Assembly: GCA_947473045.1 (NCBI GenBank)
Contig: CANJCO010000015.1
Location: 24,946 to 88,945 of the forward strand
Direction: 5' to 3'
DNA: 64,000 nucleotides
Source of the DNA: Myxococcales bacterium
GTDB taxonomy: Bacteria; Myxococcota_A; Polyangia; Polyangiales; Polyangiaceae
Numbering within the stretch: position 1 is the stretch's first letter; every line of letters begins with the position of its first letter. Below are positions 53,055 through 61,091 of the stretch, piece by piece. The notes beneath the pieces are model-generated. The model was not told the DNA's origin, did not search any database, and saw only the letters and a list, made by a program, of their open reading frames with translations. A program made the translations under genes and the position numbers.

Positions 53055-54545
53055 ATGATCAAGCGAACTCCTAGCACAAAGTCCCAACGGCAGCCGCGTG
53101 ATCCGAAGTCGAAAGAGGCGCCGAATTGGCGCGCTTCTGCGCAACAATCGCCTCCCGGTCGCCCTTCGCGCAGTGAAGGCGGACGTCCGGAGCCGCGTCC
53201 TCGCGCTGGCGGTCCGGCAGGCGACAAGGCTGCGTACTCGCCGCGTCCTCGCGCTGCGGGTCCCGCGGGCGACAAGGCTGCGTACTCGCCGCGTCCTCGC
53301 GCTGGCGGTCCGGCAGGCGACAAGGCTGCGTCCTCGCCGCGTCCTCGCGCTGCGGGTCCTGCAGGCGACAAGGCTGCGTACTCGCCGCGTCCTCGCGCTG
53401 GCGGTCCCGCCGCGCCGCCGCCGGACGCTGCGTCGCCGATGGCGCCCGGCAAGGGCGATCGGCTGCAGAAGATTCTGGCGCGCGGAGGCCTCGCGTCCCG
53501 CCGTCACGCCGAAGACCTGATCACCGGCGGCCACGTGCGCGTCAACGGCCGGGTCGTCACCGAGCTGGGCACGCGCGCCGATCCGCGCCGCGATCGCATC
53601 GAAGTGGACGGCACGCGCGTGGTGGCGGAAAAATACGTGTATCTCGTCATGCACAAACCGCGCGGGGTCGTCTCGACCATGAGCGATCCCGAGGGGCGTC
53701 CGACGGTGCGCGAGCTGGTCGGTCACGTTGATGCGCGCCTTTTTCCAGTGGGGCGACTCGACTTCGCTACGAGCGGCGTGCTTCTCGCGACGAACGACGG
53801 CGCGTTTTCCGACGGCCTGCTGCATCCCAAGCGCGCCGTGCCCAAAACGTACGTCGTCAAGGTCTCCGGAAACATGAAAGACGAGGACCTCGACCAGTGG
53901 CGCGGCGGCGTCGAGCTCGATGATGGCAAAACCTTGCCGGCTGACGTGAGCCTCATTCGCCACGAGCCTGATCCCGGCGGTCGCATGAAGACCTGGTTCG
54001 AGGTGACCATTCGCGAAGGCCGAAACCAGCAGATTCGTCGCATGGGCGAGACCACCGGCTTTCCGGTGATGCGTCTGTCGCGTACTAGTTTTGCCGGTAT
54101 CACCAGCGAAGACATGCGCCCCGGGGCTGTTCGCAGCCTCACGTATCACGAGCTCTCCGACCTGAAAAAGACCTACGGCGTGCCGCGCTCGATCCCCGGA
54201 GACATCGAGCCGAACATGAGCAAGGCGCAGCCACGAGCGCCCTGGCGTCGCAAGACGACGCGCACCGATGGCTCGAAGCCTGCTCGGGTGGCCGAGGCCG
54301 TCGAAGCGCCGTCGCCTCCGCGCTACGGTTCAGGGGAGCCAGCTCGCGGCTCGTACGCGCCGCGCACCGAAGGCTCCGCCAGCAGGTCGGCTGCCGCTTC
54401 GAGCAGGCCCCGCGCGGGCGACTCCCGCACGCAGCACGCGCGCGCCGGGGCTGGGGACAGCCGCTGGGGGAGCGAGCGCACAGCCGAGGGCGGCGGTGGT
54501 GGCGCCCGCGAGGGCAGCTTCCGCGGCAAGCCTCGCAAGCGCTAG
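53055..54545 (+). CDS. RluB/RsuA-family pseudouridine synthase with repeat-rich extensions
   Basis: Converts a specific uridine in rRNA to pseudouridine. Of 496 residues, only about 133-385 are the enzyme: an S4 domain (GDRLQKILARGGLASRRHAEDL, LITGGHVRVNG) and a catalytic domain with GRLDFATSG (catalytic Asp236), YLVMHKPRGVVST and EGRNQQIRRM. The N-terminal about 130 residues are disordered and contain four 16-residue repeats RPRAxGPAGDKAAYSP. The C-terminal about 110 residues are Arg/Ser/Gly-rich. ATG 53055 abuts the divergent cupin start. Since no leader exists between the two, a start further downstream (for instance the Met before APGKGDRL) cannot be excluded. Confidence 0.85.
   Translation: MIKRTPSTKSQRQPRDPKSKEAPNWRASAQQSPPGRPSRSEGGRPEPRPRAGGPAGDKAAYSPRPRAAGPAGDKAAYSPRPRAGGPAGDKAASSPRPRAAGPAGDKAAYSPRPRAGGPAAPPPDAASPMAPGKGDRLQKILARGGLASRRHAEDLITGGHVRVNGRVVTELGTRADPRRDRIEVDGTRVVAEKYVYLVMHKPRGVVSTMSDPEGRPTVRELVGHVDARLFPVGRLDFATSGVLLATNDGAFSDGLLHPKRAVPKTYVVKVSGNMKDEDLDQWRGGVELDDGKTLPADVSLIRHEPDPGGRMKTWFEVTIREGRNQQIRRMGETTGFPVMRLSRTSFAGITSEDMRPGAVRSLTYHELSDLKKTYGVPRSIPGDIEPNMSKAQPRAPWRRKTTRTDGSKPARVAEAVEAPSPPRYGSGEPARGSYAPRTEGSASRSAAASSRPRAGDSRTQHARAGAGDSRWGSERTAEGGGGGAREGSFRGKPRKR
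53193..53408 (+). repeat. 48-base tandem repeat inside the pseudouridine synthase gene
   Basis: Four full copies (starting 53193, 53241, 53289 and 53337) and a partial fifth (53385) of a 48-base unit beginning CCGCGTCCTCGCGCT. Copies 1 and 3 and copies 2 and 4 are most alike (alternating GGCGGTCC and GCGGGTCC), so a 96-base double unit was probably duplicated. The frame is preserved; each unit encodes 16 residues. Confidence 0.95.
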
Positions 54546-54562
54546 ACCCGCTCAGGGGAGGC

Positions 54563-57514
54563 TCAGGGGAGATAGGGCGTCGCGTCGTAGGCGCTCTTGG
54601 CGCCCGCGCGCCTGATCGCAGCGAAAGGATCGTCGGTCGTCGTCGGCGATGACCAGTCGTTTGCGTAAAATCCAGCGGCCAAAACGCTCCCCGCGCCGAG
54701 GAGCATTTGGCCGCGCGACGGGGCCACGCCCTGATCGTAGACGACGAAATCTGGCAACAAATCGGGGAGCGACAGCGATCTCCAGGTGCCCAGCGCCGAG
54801 GTTCCCTCGACGACGACCACGTAGCGATCGGGGCGCTCGGGGTTCGGACGAATAAACGCGGCGCCCAGCTGCGAGCCCGTAAGCCGCCGCCCCGACATGA
54901 CGATCGCGTCGCCGTCGATCGTGATCGGCAGCCGCGGTTCGAGCGCGCGCACGATGCGGTTACTTGCCGCGTTGCCCACGAGAAAAAGCGCTTTTTCGTT
55001 CCCGACGGGCTCGCCTCGCGCTTCGAACTCGGCGTCGCTCATCACAGGGTATCGCACCGTAACGCCGCCGCGGATCGCGGCCCACGCGCGCGCCGTCTCC
55101 TCGTTTGCGCGCGCCTGCGTAGGATCGCTCGCCCCCCAGACGAACAGTACCGGCGCGTGAAAGATGTCGCGGATCGGACCGGTGACGTTGCCTTTCTTCC
55201 AGGGACCGACGTGCTGTGCGGCGCCAAGCAACCAACCCGAGGCCTCTTTGTGCAGCGCAACAGGTCCGTGCTGCGGCGCAACAATCGATCGCCCATCGAT
55301 CGCGATGGTCGTCGGCGCGCGCGGGTCGAGCAGGCGCGGATCGCGCTCCAGGGTCAGCTCAGCGACCCCCGAGGTCGTGACCTCGATGCGGGTCCTTTCG
55401 GTAATCTTCGCGTCGATCTGCGCCCATTGGTCGGGCTGCGACAGCTCCGTCACGCGCACCCAGTCGCTTTGGCCGCTGCGGAGGCGGGCGGTGCGAAAAC
55501 GGACGCGCGTGGGATGAAGCGGGCGGTGATGCTTCAGCAGCCAGCGCGCGCCCTTGAGGTCGGCCCATGTCGACGTCCATACGTCGTGACCGAGGTTGGG
55601 GTGGCGGTGCTCAACCGGGAAGTGCAGGGCCTCGTAGCGATCGATCAGAACGCCGCTGTTGATCTCCGGTCGGTCCTGGGTTCCGTGAACGACGAGCAGC
55701 GGCAAGTGCGCGCCGTTGTAGGCCCACTCCACGTTCGAGCGCTCCTCGGCGATAAAGCGCTCCCACGGGCGGATGGGGCGGCCCGCGAAATCACGGCGTA
55801 CGAAGTATCCGTGATAGCCGCACAGCGGCTCCGCCGCGGCGAACCTGTCCGGGAAACGAAGGGGGATCGCGGCTGCGCCGATGCCTCCCATCGACGGGCC
55901 GGCGATGGTGACGCGAGCCGGATCCACCGGAAATCGCGCCATCACGCGATCGACGACGCCAAGCACCTCGTCTTCGCCCAGATCGCGGTACATCGCGTTG
56001 CCGAACCCGCTCGGAGCCACGATGAACGCGTCGTCGAACGCCGGCAGGCCGCCCACCCGTCGCTCGTCCCAATCGGCGTCGCGGCCCGACTCTCCCGTGC
56101 CGAGGAACTTGCGCAGCACGGCCATCGGGCGACCGTTCATGCCGTGGAGCACAACGATGAGCGGAAATCGCCGCGGCGCGCCTGCGCGGTAGGCCGGCGG
56201 CACATAGAGCGCGTACTCGTCGAGTCGGTCGTCGGCGGGCGATCGCCACGCCATGCGCATCGCGCCCGAGCGCGCAGCGTACGGATCGGTTGATCGCGCC
56301 AGCGCGTCTGTCATTGACGACAATTCGCGTGCTTCCTGCGAGAGGGCTGCTTCATCGGCGTCGCCGCGATCTTGCATCTCGCGCAACCGATCGCGTGCAT
56401 ACTGCACACTTTCTAGCGAGTCGGGCTTCAGCCACGGCGCCGCCGGAGTGAGCTTGCTGAGAACGTCTTCTGCGCGCGCCAATGTCTCGCGCAGGCTCTT
56501 CTTCGGCGCAAATCGAAGCGAAACCTCGCGCCCCGCGACGCTGACCGAATACGAAACGCGGCGGTCGTCGACCTCGCTTGCGGCCGAGCCCTCGATGCGG
56601 GGGAGCGCTACCGTCAGCTCACCTGGCGAGATGGGCACTTCGCCGGCGGCGACATCAAAAATGGGCGCCTCTCCGGCGAGCTGCAGCTGCGCACGCACGG
56701 TGAGCGGCACCCCCAACGGGGCTCCCTCGGGGAAGCGCACGGTGAGCGCAGGATGGTAGCCGCCCGCGCGGACGCCGCGATCGAGCGACACCACGCTCAT
56801 TGCGGCCGCAAGGGCGCGCGCGTCCGAAAGCGACGCTCCTGGCAGGGTCAGCCAAGCGCCCGACGGCGGAGCGAGACGCTCGTCGACGATGCGCGCGCGA
56901 AAACTCCACGCGCCGTCGTGTTGATGCAGCTTGATCAGGATCGGGTGATCGCCTGCCGAGAGATCCAGCGGGACGAGATCGTCGTCGTCGCGCAGCGGCC
57001 GGGCTTCTTCTCTCGAATAGACGACTTTCCCGTCGACCGACACCCGCACGCCGTCATCGGCACCGAGCATCAAGAGCAGCTTCGTCGGGCGCTCGAGATG
57101 CAGATCGCCCGCGGCGTACGCGACTAAATCGCTGTCTTTCAGCGTCGTCGCGCCCTTCGCCGTCGAGGCGCGCTTCAGCGCAGCCATCAAGTCGATCGGG
57201 CCGCTGTTTGCCGAGGCAATTGCCCACGCCGGAGGCTCGATCTCCGAAGATTCGGGGACCTGCGCAAGGCGAGGCGAGGCCAGCGCGGACTCGGAAAGTG
57301 AGCGCGGATCGGCGGCGAGCGCCTCGGTCGGGCCTCCGGGCTTGAGGCCAAATGTCGCGGACGCGTACGGGCCGATGACCAGCCAGGCACCCAGACCGCC
57401 GGCGGCGCCGGGCGCGAGTCGAACCGGCGCGAGGGCAGGCGAGGGGACGCGGTCCGCCTGCGCACTCGAGGCGAGCGCAGCCAGCGCCAGACCCGCCCCA
57501 AGAGCGCGGCGCAT
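54563..57514 (-). CDS. Large exported serine esterase (alpha/beta hydrolase, PHB-depolymerase-like)
   Basis: A 983-residue protein with a signal peptide (cleaved near AQA-DR). The N-terminal about 440 residues are beta-rich, with a PA14-like segment (LMLGADDGVRVSVDGKVV, about 152). The hydrolase domain (about 450-670) has the oxyanion strand VVLHGMNG, nucleophile Ser541 in AGPSMGG, acid Asp614 in VVHGTQD and His643 in LGHDVW. The C-terminal about 300 residues form another beta-rich region. The catalytic triad is complete. Substrate unknown; polyester, acyl or feruloyl-type esters are all possible. Start ATG 57514, six bases after the zinc-ribbon gene, so probably co-transcribed with it. Confidence 0.8.
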   Translation of the reverse strand: MRRALGAGLALAALASSAQADRVPSPALAPVRLAPGAAGGLGAWLVIGPYASATFGLKPGGPTEALAADPRSLSESALASPRLAQVPESSEIEPPAWAIASANSGPIDLMAALKRASTAKGATTLKDSDLVAYAAGDLHLERPTKLLLMLGADDGVRVSVDGKVVYSREEARPLRDDDDLVPLDLSAGDHPILIKLHQHDGAWSFRARIVDERLAPPSGAWLTLPGASLSDARALAAAMSVVSLDRGVRAGGYHPALTVRFPEGAPLGVPLTVRAQLQLAGEAPIFDVAAGEVPISPGELTVALPRIEGSAASEVDDRRVSYSVSVAGREVSLRFAPKKSLRETLARAEDVLSKLTPAAPWLKPDSLESVQYARDRLREMQDRGDADEAALSQEARELSSMTDALARSTDPYAARSGAMRMAWRSPADDRLDEYALYVPPAYRAGAPRRFPLIVVLHGMNGRPMAVLRKFLGTGESGRDADWDERRVGGLPAFDDAFIVAPSGFGNAMYRDLGEDEVLGVVDRVMARFPVDPARVTIAGPSMGGIGAAAIPLRFPDRFAAAEPLCGYHGYFVRRDFAGRPIRPWERFIAEERSNVEWAYNGAHLPLLVVHGTQDRPEINSGVLIDRYEALHFPVEHRHPNLGHDVWTSTWADLKGARWLLKHHRPLHPTRVRFRTARLRSGQSDWVRVTELSQPDQWAQIDAKITERTRIEVTTSGVAELTLERDPRLLDPRAPTTIAIDGRSIVAPQHGPVALHKEASGWLLGAAQHVGPWKKGNVTGPIRDIFHAPVLFVWGASDPTQARANEETARAWAAIRGGVTVRYPVMSDAEFEARGEPVGNEKALFLVGNAASNRIVRALEPRLPITIDGDAIVMSGRRLTGSQLGAAFIRPNPERPDRYVVVVEGTSALGTWRSLSLPDLLPDFVVYDQGVAPSRGQMLLGAGSVLAAGFYANDWSSPTTTDDPFAAIRRAGAKSAYDATPYLP

Positions 57515-57520
57515 CGGCGG

Positions 57521-57991
57521 CTAGGTCAAGCCCTGGGCGAGAGTGCGCGCGTCGTCCTTGAACAGGACTTCGACTTTGTTCGCGTCGATGACGCGGGTGA
57601 CGACGCCATCGCCGAACTTGGCATGATGAACGAGCATTCCAGCGTCGAACCGACCGCTGACGTCGTAGCGCGTGAAGTCGCTCATGCCTTTACCGGCGAT
57701 CGCTTTCTCCCACGTGACTTCGCGGTCGCGGCGCTCGGTCTCGAGCTTGGATGACGCCGACACGCGCACGGGCCGCGGGCCCCTCGCTGCAGCGGACGAA
57801 CGCGTACCCGTTGCGGCGCGAGGTGCCTCGCCGGGAGGGTATGCGCGATAATTGTGGTGCGAGTTGCAGGTGGAACACTCCACCTTCACCGGTTTCCCGT
57901 CGAGCAACGCGATGATGCGATGATTGAGCATCATGCGGCACTTGGTGCAGAAACTGTCAACCTCGCCGCCTGTTTTTAGAGCCTTTGCCAC
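57521..57991 (-). CDS. Zinc-ribbon protein with a C-terminal SH3-like domain
   Basis: A 156-residue cytoplasmic protein. Residues 12-50 form a zinc ribbon with CTKC (Cys15, Cys18) and CSTC (Cys39, Cys42). A basic Ala/Arg/Ser linker follows. The last about 50 residues (FDAGMLVHHAKFGDGVVTRV, KVEVLFKDDARTLAQGL) resemble the small SH3-like end domain found after UvrD-type helicases and in CarD-like proteins. Nucleic-acid contact is inferred. The GTG start at 57991 lies three bases after the upstream gene's stop, and the esterase gene follows after six bases. I associate this layout with myxobacterial genomes but know no function. Confidence 0.65.
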   Translation of the reverse strand: MAKALKTGGEVDSFCTKCRMMLNHRIIALLDGKPVKVECSTCNSHHNYRAYPPGEAPRAATGTRSSAAARGPRPVRVSASSKLETERRDREVTWEKAIAGKGMSDFTRYDVSGRFDAGMLVHHAKFGDGVVTRVIDANKVEVLFKDDARTLAQGLT

Positions 57992-57994
57992 GCG

Positions 57995-58546
57995 CTAGTC
58001 CTCCTTACCGAGTTTCTTCTTCTGCTTGCCGTCTGCGCGCTTGGCGAAGACATCCACTTTTACTTCGGGGCGCCCGACGCCCGAGCCGTGCTCCGCTTCG
58101 TCGGTACCGTCGCCCTCTGCGTCTTCCCGGGGAGGCGCGTCGTTGGGCGTGAAGCGAATCGTCGTGTTGATCTCGAACTGCACGGTCGTGAGCATTTTCT
58201 GCATCTCGCCGGCCAGGTTCGTGTGCTCGAGAAAGTCGCGCACTTCCTTGGCAAATACGCGAAAAATGCCGTTTTTTGTCTCGTCGACCTGCGACAGAAT
58301 GTAGGCGACCGCTTCTTTGGGAAGCTTGATGTCGCTCACGCGCTGCTTGAACGACTCGGGCGCTTCAGTGGCTTTTTCGAAGCCGAGCTCGACTGCGCGC
58401 TTGATGAGCTCCGGAATCACGCCTTCGAGACGCCTGCGTCGCCGATGCTCGCGATCGGCCTCGGGGATCTCGCTGTCCCGCCGCTCGCGCTCGCTCTCGT
58501 GCCGCGCGCCCTCAGGGTCGTTCGCGTGCTCGGGCGGGTCACTCAT
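57995..58546 (-). CDS. Conserved hypothetical charged helical protein
   Basis: A 183-residue protein with an acidic/arginine-rich start (HESERERRDSEIPEADREHRRRRR). A helical core at about 42-135 (VIPELIKRAVELGFEKATEAP, AVAYILSQVDETKNGIFRVFAKEVRDFLEHTNL) is followed by a Lys-rich C-terminus. The core ends with LTTVQFEINTTIRFTPND, a probable amphipathic strand. No enzymatic motif, signal peptide or transmembrane helix is seen. ATG 58546 is preferred over the upstream ATG at 58585, which would add a stretch unlike the rest. It is the first gene of a minus-strand operon with the zinc-ribbon and esterase genes, divergent from the amidohydrolase gene. No family is recognised with certainty. Confidence 0.6.
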   Translation of the reverse strand: MSDPPEHANDPEGARHESERERRDSEIPEADREHRRRRRLEGVIPELIKRAVELGFEKATEAPESFKQRVSDIKLPKEAVAYILSQVDETKNGIFRVFAKEVRDFLEHTNLAGEMQKMLTTVQFEINTTIRFTPNDAPPREDAEGDGTDEAEHGSGVGRPEVKVDVFAKRADGKQKKKLGKED

Positions 58547-58640
58547 ATCTGTATATTCCCTAGCGTTTCTGATGCGCTGGGTCAATCACGCGGCGCGAGC
58601 GGCTGCACGCGATCGCAGCGAATCGGCTAGTATGGGCCGA

Positions 58641-59447
58641 ATGCGCGCTGCGGTTATTCAACTTAGCTGTCAGGAAGACGTGAGCCACAACCTCGCGCGG
58701 GCGGGATCGCTGGCGGACGAGGCGGCCGCTGGTGGCGCCACGTTGATCGTGCTCCCCGAGAACTTCGCCTTCATGGGCGACGAGGCCGACAAGCGCCGAA
58801 TCGCCGAACGCCTCGACGGCGGCGGCCCGATCGTCAGCTGGCTTGCCGCGCTCGCAGCGCGTACGCGGGCCTTCGTGATCGGCGGCGGCATGCCCGAGCA
58901 GAGCGCCGACCCGGCGCGCCCGTACAATACGTCGGTGCTCATGGGGCCCGACGGCCGCATCGCGGGCGCGTATCGCAAACTCCATCTGTTCGACATCGAC
59001 TTGCCGGACGGATCGCAAGCCTACCGGGAGTCGCGGTCGACCTGCGCCGGCGACGAGGCGAGCGTGGTCGCAGCAGGCGATATGCGGCTTGGAATGACTG
59101 TCTGCTACGACTTGCGCTTCCCCGAGTTGTATCGGCGATTGTCGGCGGACGGCGCCCGCGTCGTCACGGTTCCTGCCGCGTTTACGCTGATGACGGGCAA
59201 AGATCACTGGCACGCGCTGCTCCGCGCGCGCGCCATCGAAAATCAGGTGTTCGTGCTTGCTGCGGCGCAACATGGCAAGCATCCGGGCGGCCGCCAAACC
59301 TACGGCAAGAGCCTCATCGTCGATGCATGGGGAGACGTCATCGCGCAGGCGAGCGACGGCGAGGGCTACGCGATCGCGACGCTCGACTTCGCCGCCCAGG
59401 ACCGCGTGCGCGCCGCCCTGCCGTGCCTGCAGCACCGGCGCTTTTAG
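58641..59447 (+). CDS. Carbon-nitrogen hydrolase (Nit/omega-amidase-like)
   Basis: A 268-residue nitrilase-superfamily amidohydrolase with the full catalytic triad: Glu40 (VLPENFAF), Lys113 (YRKLHLFDID) and Cys155 (TVCYDLRFPE). RKLHLFDIDLPDG and CYDLRFPELYR are the signature of the Nit1/Nit2 branch, which hydrolyses deaminated glutathione or omega-amides of oxo acids. GKDHWHALLRARAIENQVF is also typical. A metabolite-repair role is therefore likely, and the window carries the first gene of glutathione synthesis, although far away. ATG 58641 is used; ATG 58632 would add three residues. The TAG stop begins a hairpin shared with the biotin carboxylase terminator. Confidence 0.88.
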   Translation: MRAAVIQLSCQEDVSHNLARAGSLADEAAAGGATLIVLPENFAFMGDEADKRRIAERLDGGGPIVSWLAALAARTRAFVIGGGMPEQSADPARPYNTSVLMGPDGRIAGAYRKLHLFDIDLPDGSQAYRESRSTCAGDEASVVAAGDMRLGMTVCYDLRFPELYRRLSADGARVVTVPAAFTLMTGKDHWHALLRARAIENQVFVLAAAQHGKHPGGRQTYGKSLIVDAWGDVIAQASDGEGYAIATLDFAAQDRVRAALPCLQHRRF

Positions 59448-59474
59448 CAGGCCGCCTTGCACGCCCTGCCAGCC
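59445..59474 (+). terminator. Stop-overlapping hairpin after the amidohydrolase gene
   Basis: TAGCAGGCCG, ten bases, CCTGCCAGCC: a weak stem (GCAGG/CCTGC) begins at the stop codon, in the 41-base convergent gap. The same outer blocks with a 12-base centre occur at the biotin carboxylase stop (44807-44838), also starting with TAG. Confidence 0.35.
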
Positions 59475-59488
59475 GTAGTACGTGCAGC

Positions 59489-60508
59489 TTACAGGTGCTT
59501 GCGCGCGATGTCGGCCCAGGTCCCCTGCGGCTCGAGCTCAAGGTACTTCTTCCAGTACCGGCGCGCGCGGTCGTGCTCGCCGCCCTGTTCGAGGGCCATC
59601 GCGAGGTTGAAGTGCGCGTCGGCGAACCGCGGATCGCGCTCAATCGCGAGCTCGAACTCGGTCGCCGCGAGCTGCGACTCTCCGCGTTCGAGCATGACGT
59701 AGCCCAGGTTGTAGTGGGCCTCCGGCTGCCTCGGATCAATCTGGATGGCGCGCAGGTAAAGCTCTTCGGCCGCCCGGTCTTCGCCACGGCGAAACAGGAT
59801 GTTGCCGAGGTTGGTGTAGGCGATGGCCAAGCCGGGATCGAGCTCGATCGCGTGGCGGTAGAGCGCTTCCGCCTCGGCGAACGACTCGGGAGCTTCGTCG
59901 AGCTCGCTTGCGCGCAGGTAGTGGTCGTAGGCGGTCTTCACGCGCGTCGCTGGCGTGTCGGGCCTCAGCACCCGAACGACGTCCTCGCTCAGATCGCGCA
60001 GCTGAAAGTCCATGACGAGCTGACCTGTCGCGGCTTCGAACGAGCCGTCGCGGCCCCGAACCACCACGCGCTTGCCGTCGCTGACGAGCCGCAGCTCCTG
60101 AAGCGGGCGGGTGACCGTCGGCAGCGTTTGTCGCAGCGCACCAATCGCGCGTGCCACGTCTCGAAGCTTGACGTCGCGCGAGAGCATGAGCGTCGCGCGC
60201 AACGCGATCAGGTCCTGAAACGTATACGCAGGCTTGCCGTTCTTCTCCGCGCTGGGGGAGACGATGCCCGCGCGGTCAAGCGTGCGCAGGCGGGACTCGC
60301 TCAGCCCGAGCAGGCGCGCGACCTCGCGCTTCGCGAAGAGGTCACTCACCGGATCGCGCGCGGGGCTTGCACCGGGGGAGGGCGGGGAAGGCGGCGCGGG
60401 CGGCCCGGGCAACACGCGCCCACCGCCGTTGCCGAACTGCACGTGAATCACGCGCCCGGCGGGTTTGTTCTTGCTGCGCTTGCTGCCGGTGCCGTCGCGT
60501 TTGGTCAT
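59489..60508 (-). CDS. MerR-type HTH fused to tetratricopeptide repeats
   Basis: A 339-residue protein. After a basic, Pro-rich leader, residues about 56-125 form a MerR-like winged helix (FAKREVARLLGLSESRLRTLDRAGIVSP, YTFQDLIALRATLML). A middle domain follows, and the C-terminal half has at least four TPR units (EAEALYRHAIELDPGLAIAYTNLGNILF, AAEELYLRAIQIDPRQPEAHYNLG, ATEFELAIERDPRFADAHFNLAMALE). The TPR part probably binds a protein partner, making this a transcription regulator controlled by protein contact. I have seen the MerR-TPR combination mainly in myxobacteria. ATG 60508 is chosen for composition. The small upstream gene lies 25 bases away. Confidence 0.78.
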   Translation of the reverse strand: MTKRDGTGSKRSKNKPAGRVIHVQFGNGGGRVLPGPPAPPSPPSPGASPARDPVSDLFAKREVARLLGLSESRLRTLDRAGIVSPSAEKNGKPAYTFQDLIALRATLMLSRDVKLRDVARAIGALRQTLPTVTRPLQELRLVSDGKRVVVRGRDGSFEAATGQLVMDFQLRDLSEDVVRVLRPDTPATRVKTAYDHYLRASELDEAPESFAEAEALYRHAIELDPGLAIAYTNLGNILFRRGEDRAAEELYLRAIQIDPRQPEAHYNLGYVMLERGESQLAATEFELAIERDPRFADAHFNLAMALEQGGEHDRARRYWKKYLELEPQGTWADIARKHL

Positions 60509-60533
60509 CGCTGTGTGGTGGCCGAACAGGGAC

Positions 60534-60983
60534 TCACGCGCCCGCTTGGGCACCTCGTTCGAGCGCCTCTATCAACGGCGCCTGAACGTCGACGTCAATC
60601 CTCAATCCGTCGCTCGCGACCTCAAAACGAACCTCGCACGTAGCGCGGCCGAGGGCGCGGGGGGCGCGCAAGCAGGCCTCCCGCTGGGCCACGCGCAAAA
60701 CCCGCGCCCGGGCGTGCAGATCATGAGAAAGGATCGCGACGACGCGGGCAGCGTCCGGCACGTGGGGCAGCAGAAAGCTCGTCGATCCAAACCACGTACG
60801 CGTGCCGCCTTCGTCACGGACGCTGCCTTCGCTCATCACGTCGGCGCGGGCGACGAGCTCCCTCACGCGAGGCCCGCTGGCGCTGACGAGCGCCACGGTT
60901 CGCGTGGCGACAAGCGTGAGGGGCGCGGCTTTGCGAAGGCCGGGGCCGGCGGAGCTGGCAACTGAGTCGGGAACTTCTCGCAT
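60534..60983 (-). CDS. Hypothetical protein upstream of the MerR-TPR gene
   Basis: A 149-residue protein with a mixed strand pattern: APLTLVATRTVALVSASGP, RTWFGSTSFLLPHVPDAARVVAILSHD, EVRFEVASDGLRIDVDVQAPLIEAL. The first half resembles a small beta-barrel (PilZ-like shape), but the RxxxR and DxSxxG motifs of PilZ are missing. It is therefore called hypothetical. The frame stays open upstream, antisense to the Lys/Ala-rich gene, in a low-complexity stretch that is not coding on this strand. The ATG at 60983 is the first reasonable start. It is probably in one operon with the MerR-TPR gene. Confidence 0.55.
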   Translation of the reverse strand: MREVPDSVASSAGPGLRKAAPLTLVATRTVALVSASGPRVRELVARADVMSEGSVRDEGGTRTWFGSTSFLLPHVPDAARVVAILSHDLHARARVLRVAQREACLRAPRALGRATCEVRFEVASDGLRIDVDVQAPLIEALERGAQAGA

Positions 60984-61091
60984 CGGAAACGAATCGTGAC
61001 AAATCGCGATGGGAGAGCGCAACGTTTCGACAAAGCCAGTCAGCGAGCGCGTGACTCGTGGCACACTCGCGCGCAATCCGGAGGCACGGTC

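Noticed and set aside
53193..53408. Possible CRISPR array
   Set aside because: The repeats are contiguous with no unique spacers and keep a coding frame.
53098..53520. An alternative plus-strand frame through the 48-base repeats (RVLALRVPRATRLRT-type product)
   Set aside because: Because 48 is a multiple of three, every frame through the repeat stays open; only the frame that continues into the S4 domain is supported.
54707..56293. A 528-codon plus-strand frame opposite the large esterase
   Set aside because: Arg/Ala/Val-rich shadow of the esterase, which has a full catalytic triad and signal peptide on the other strand.
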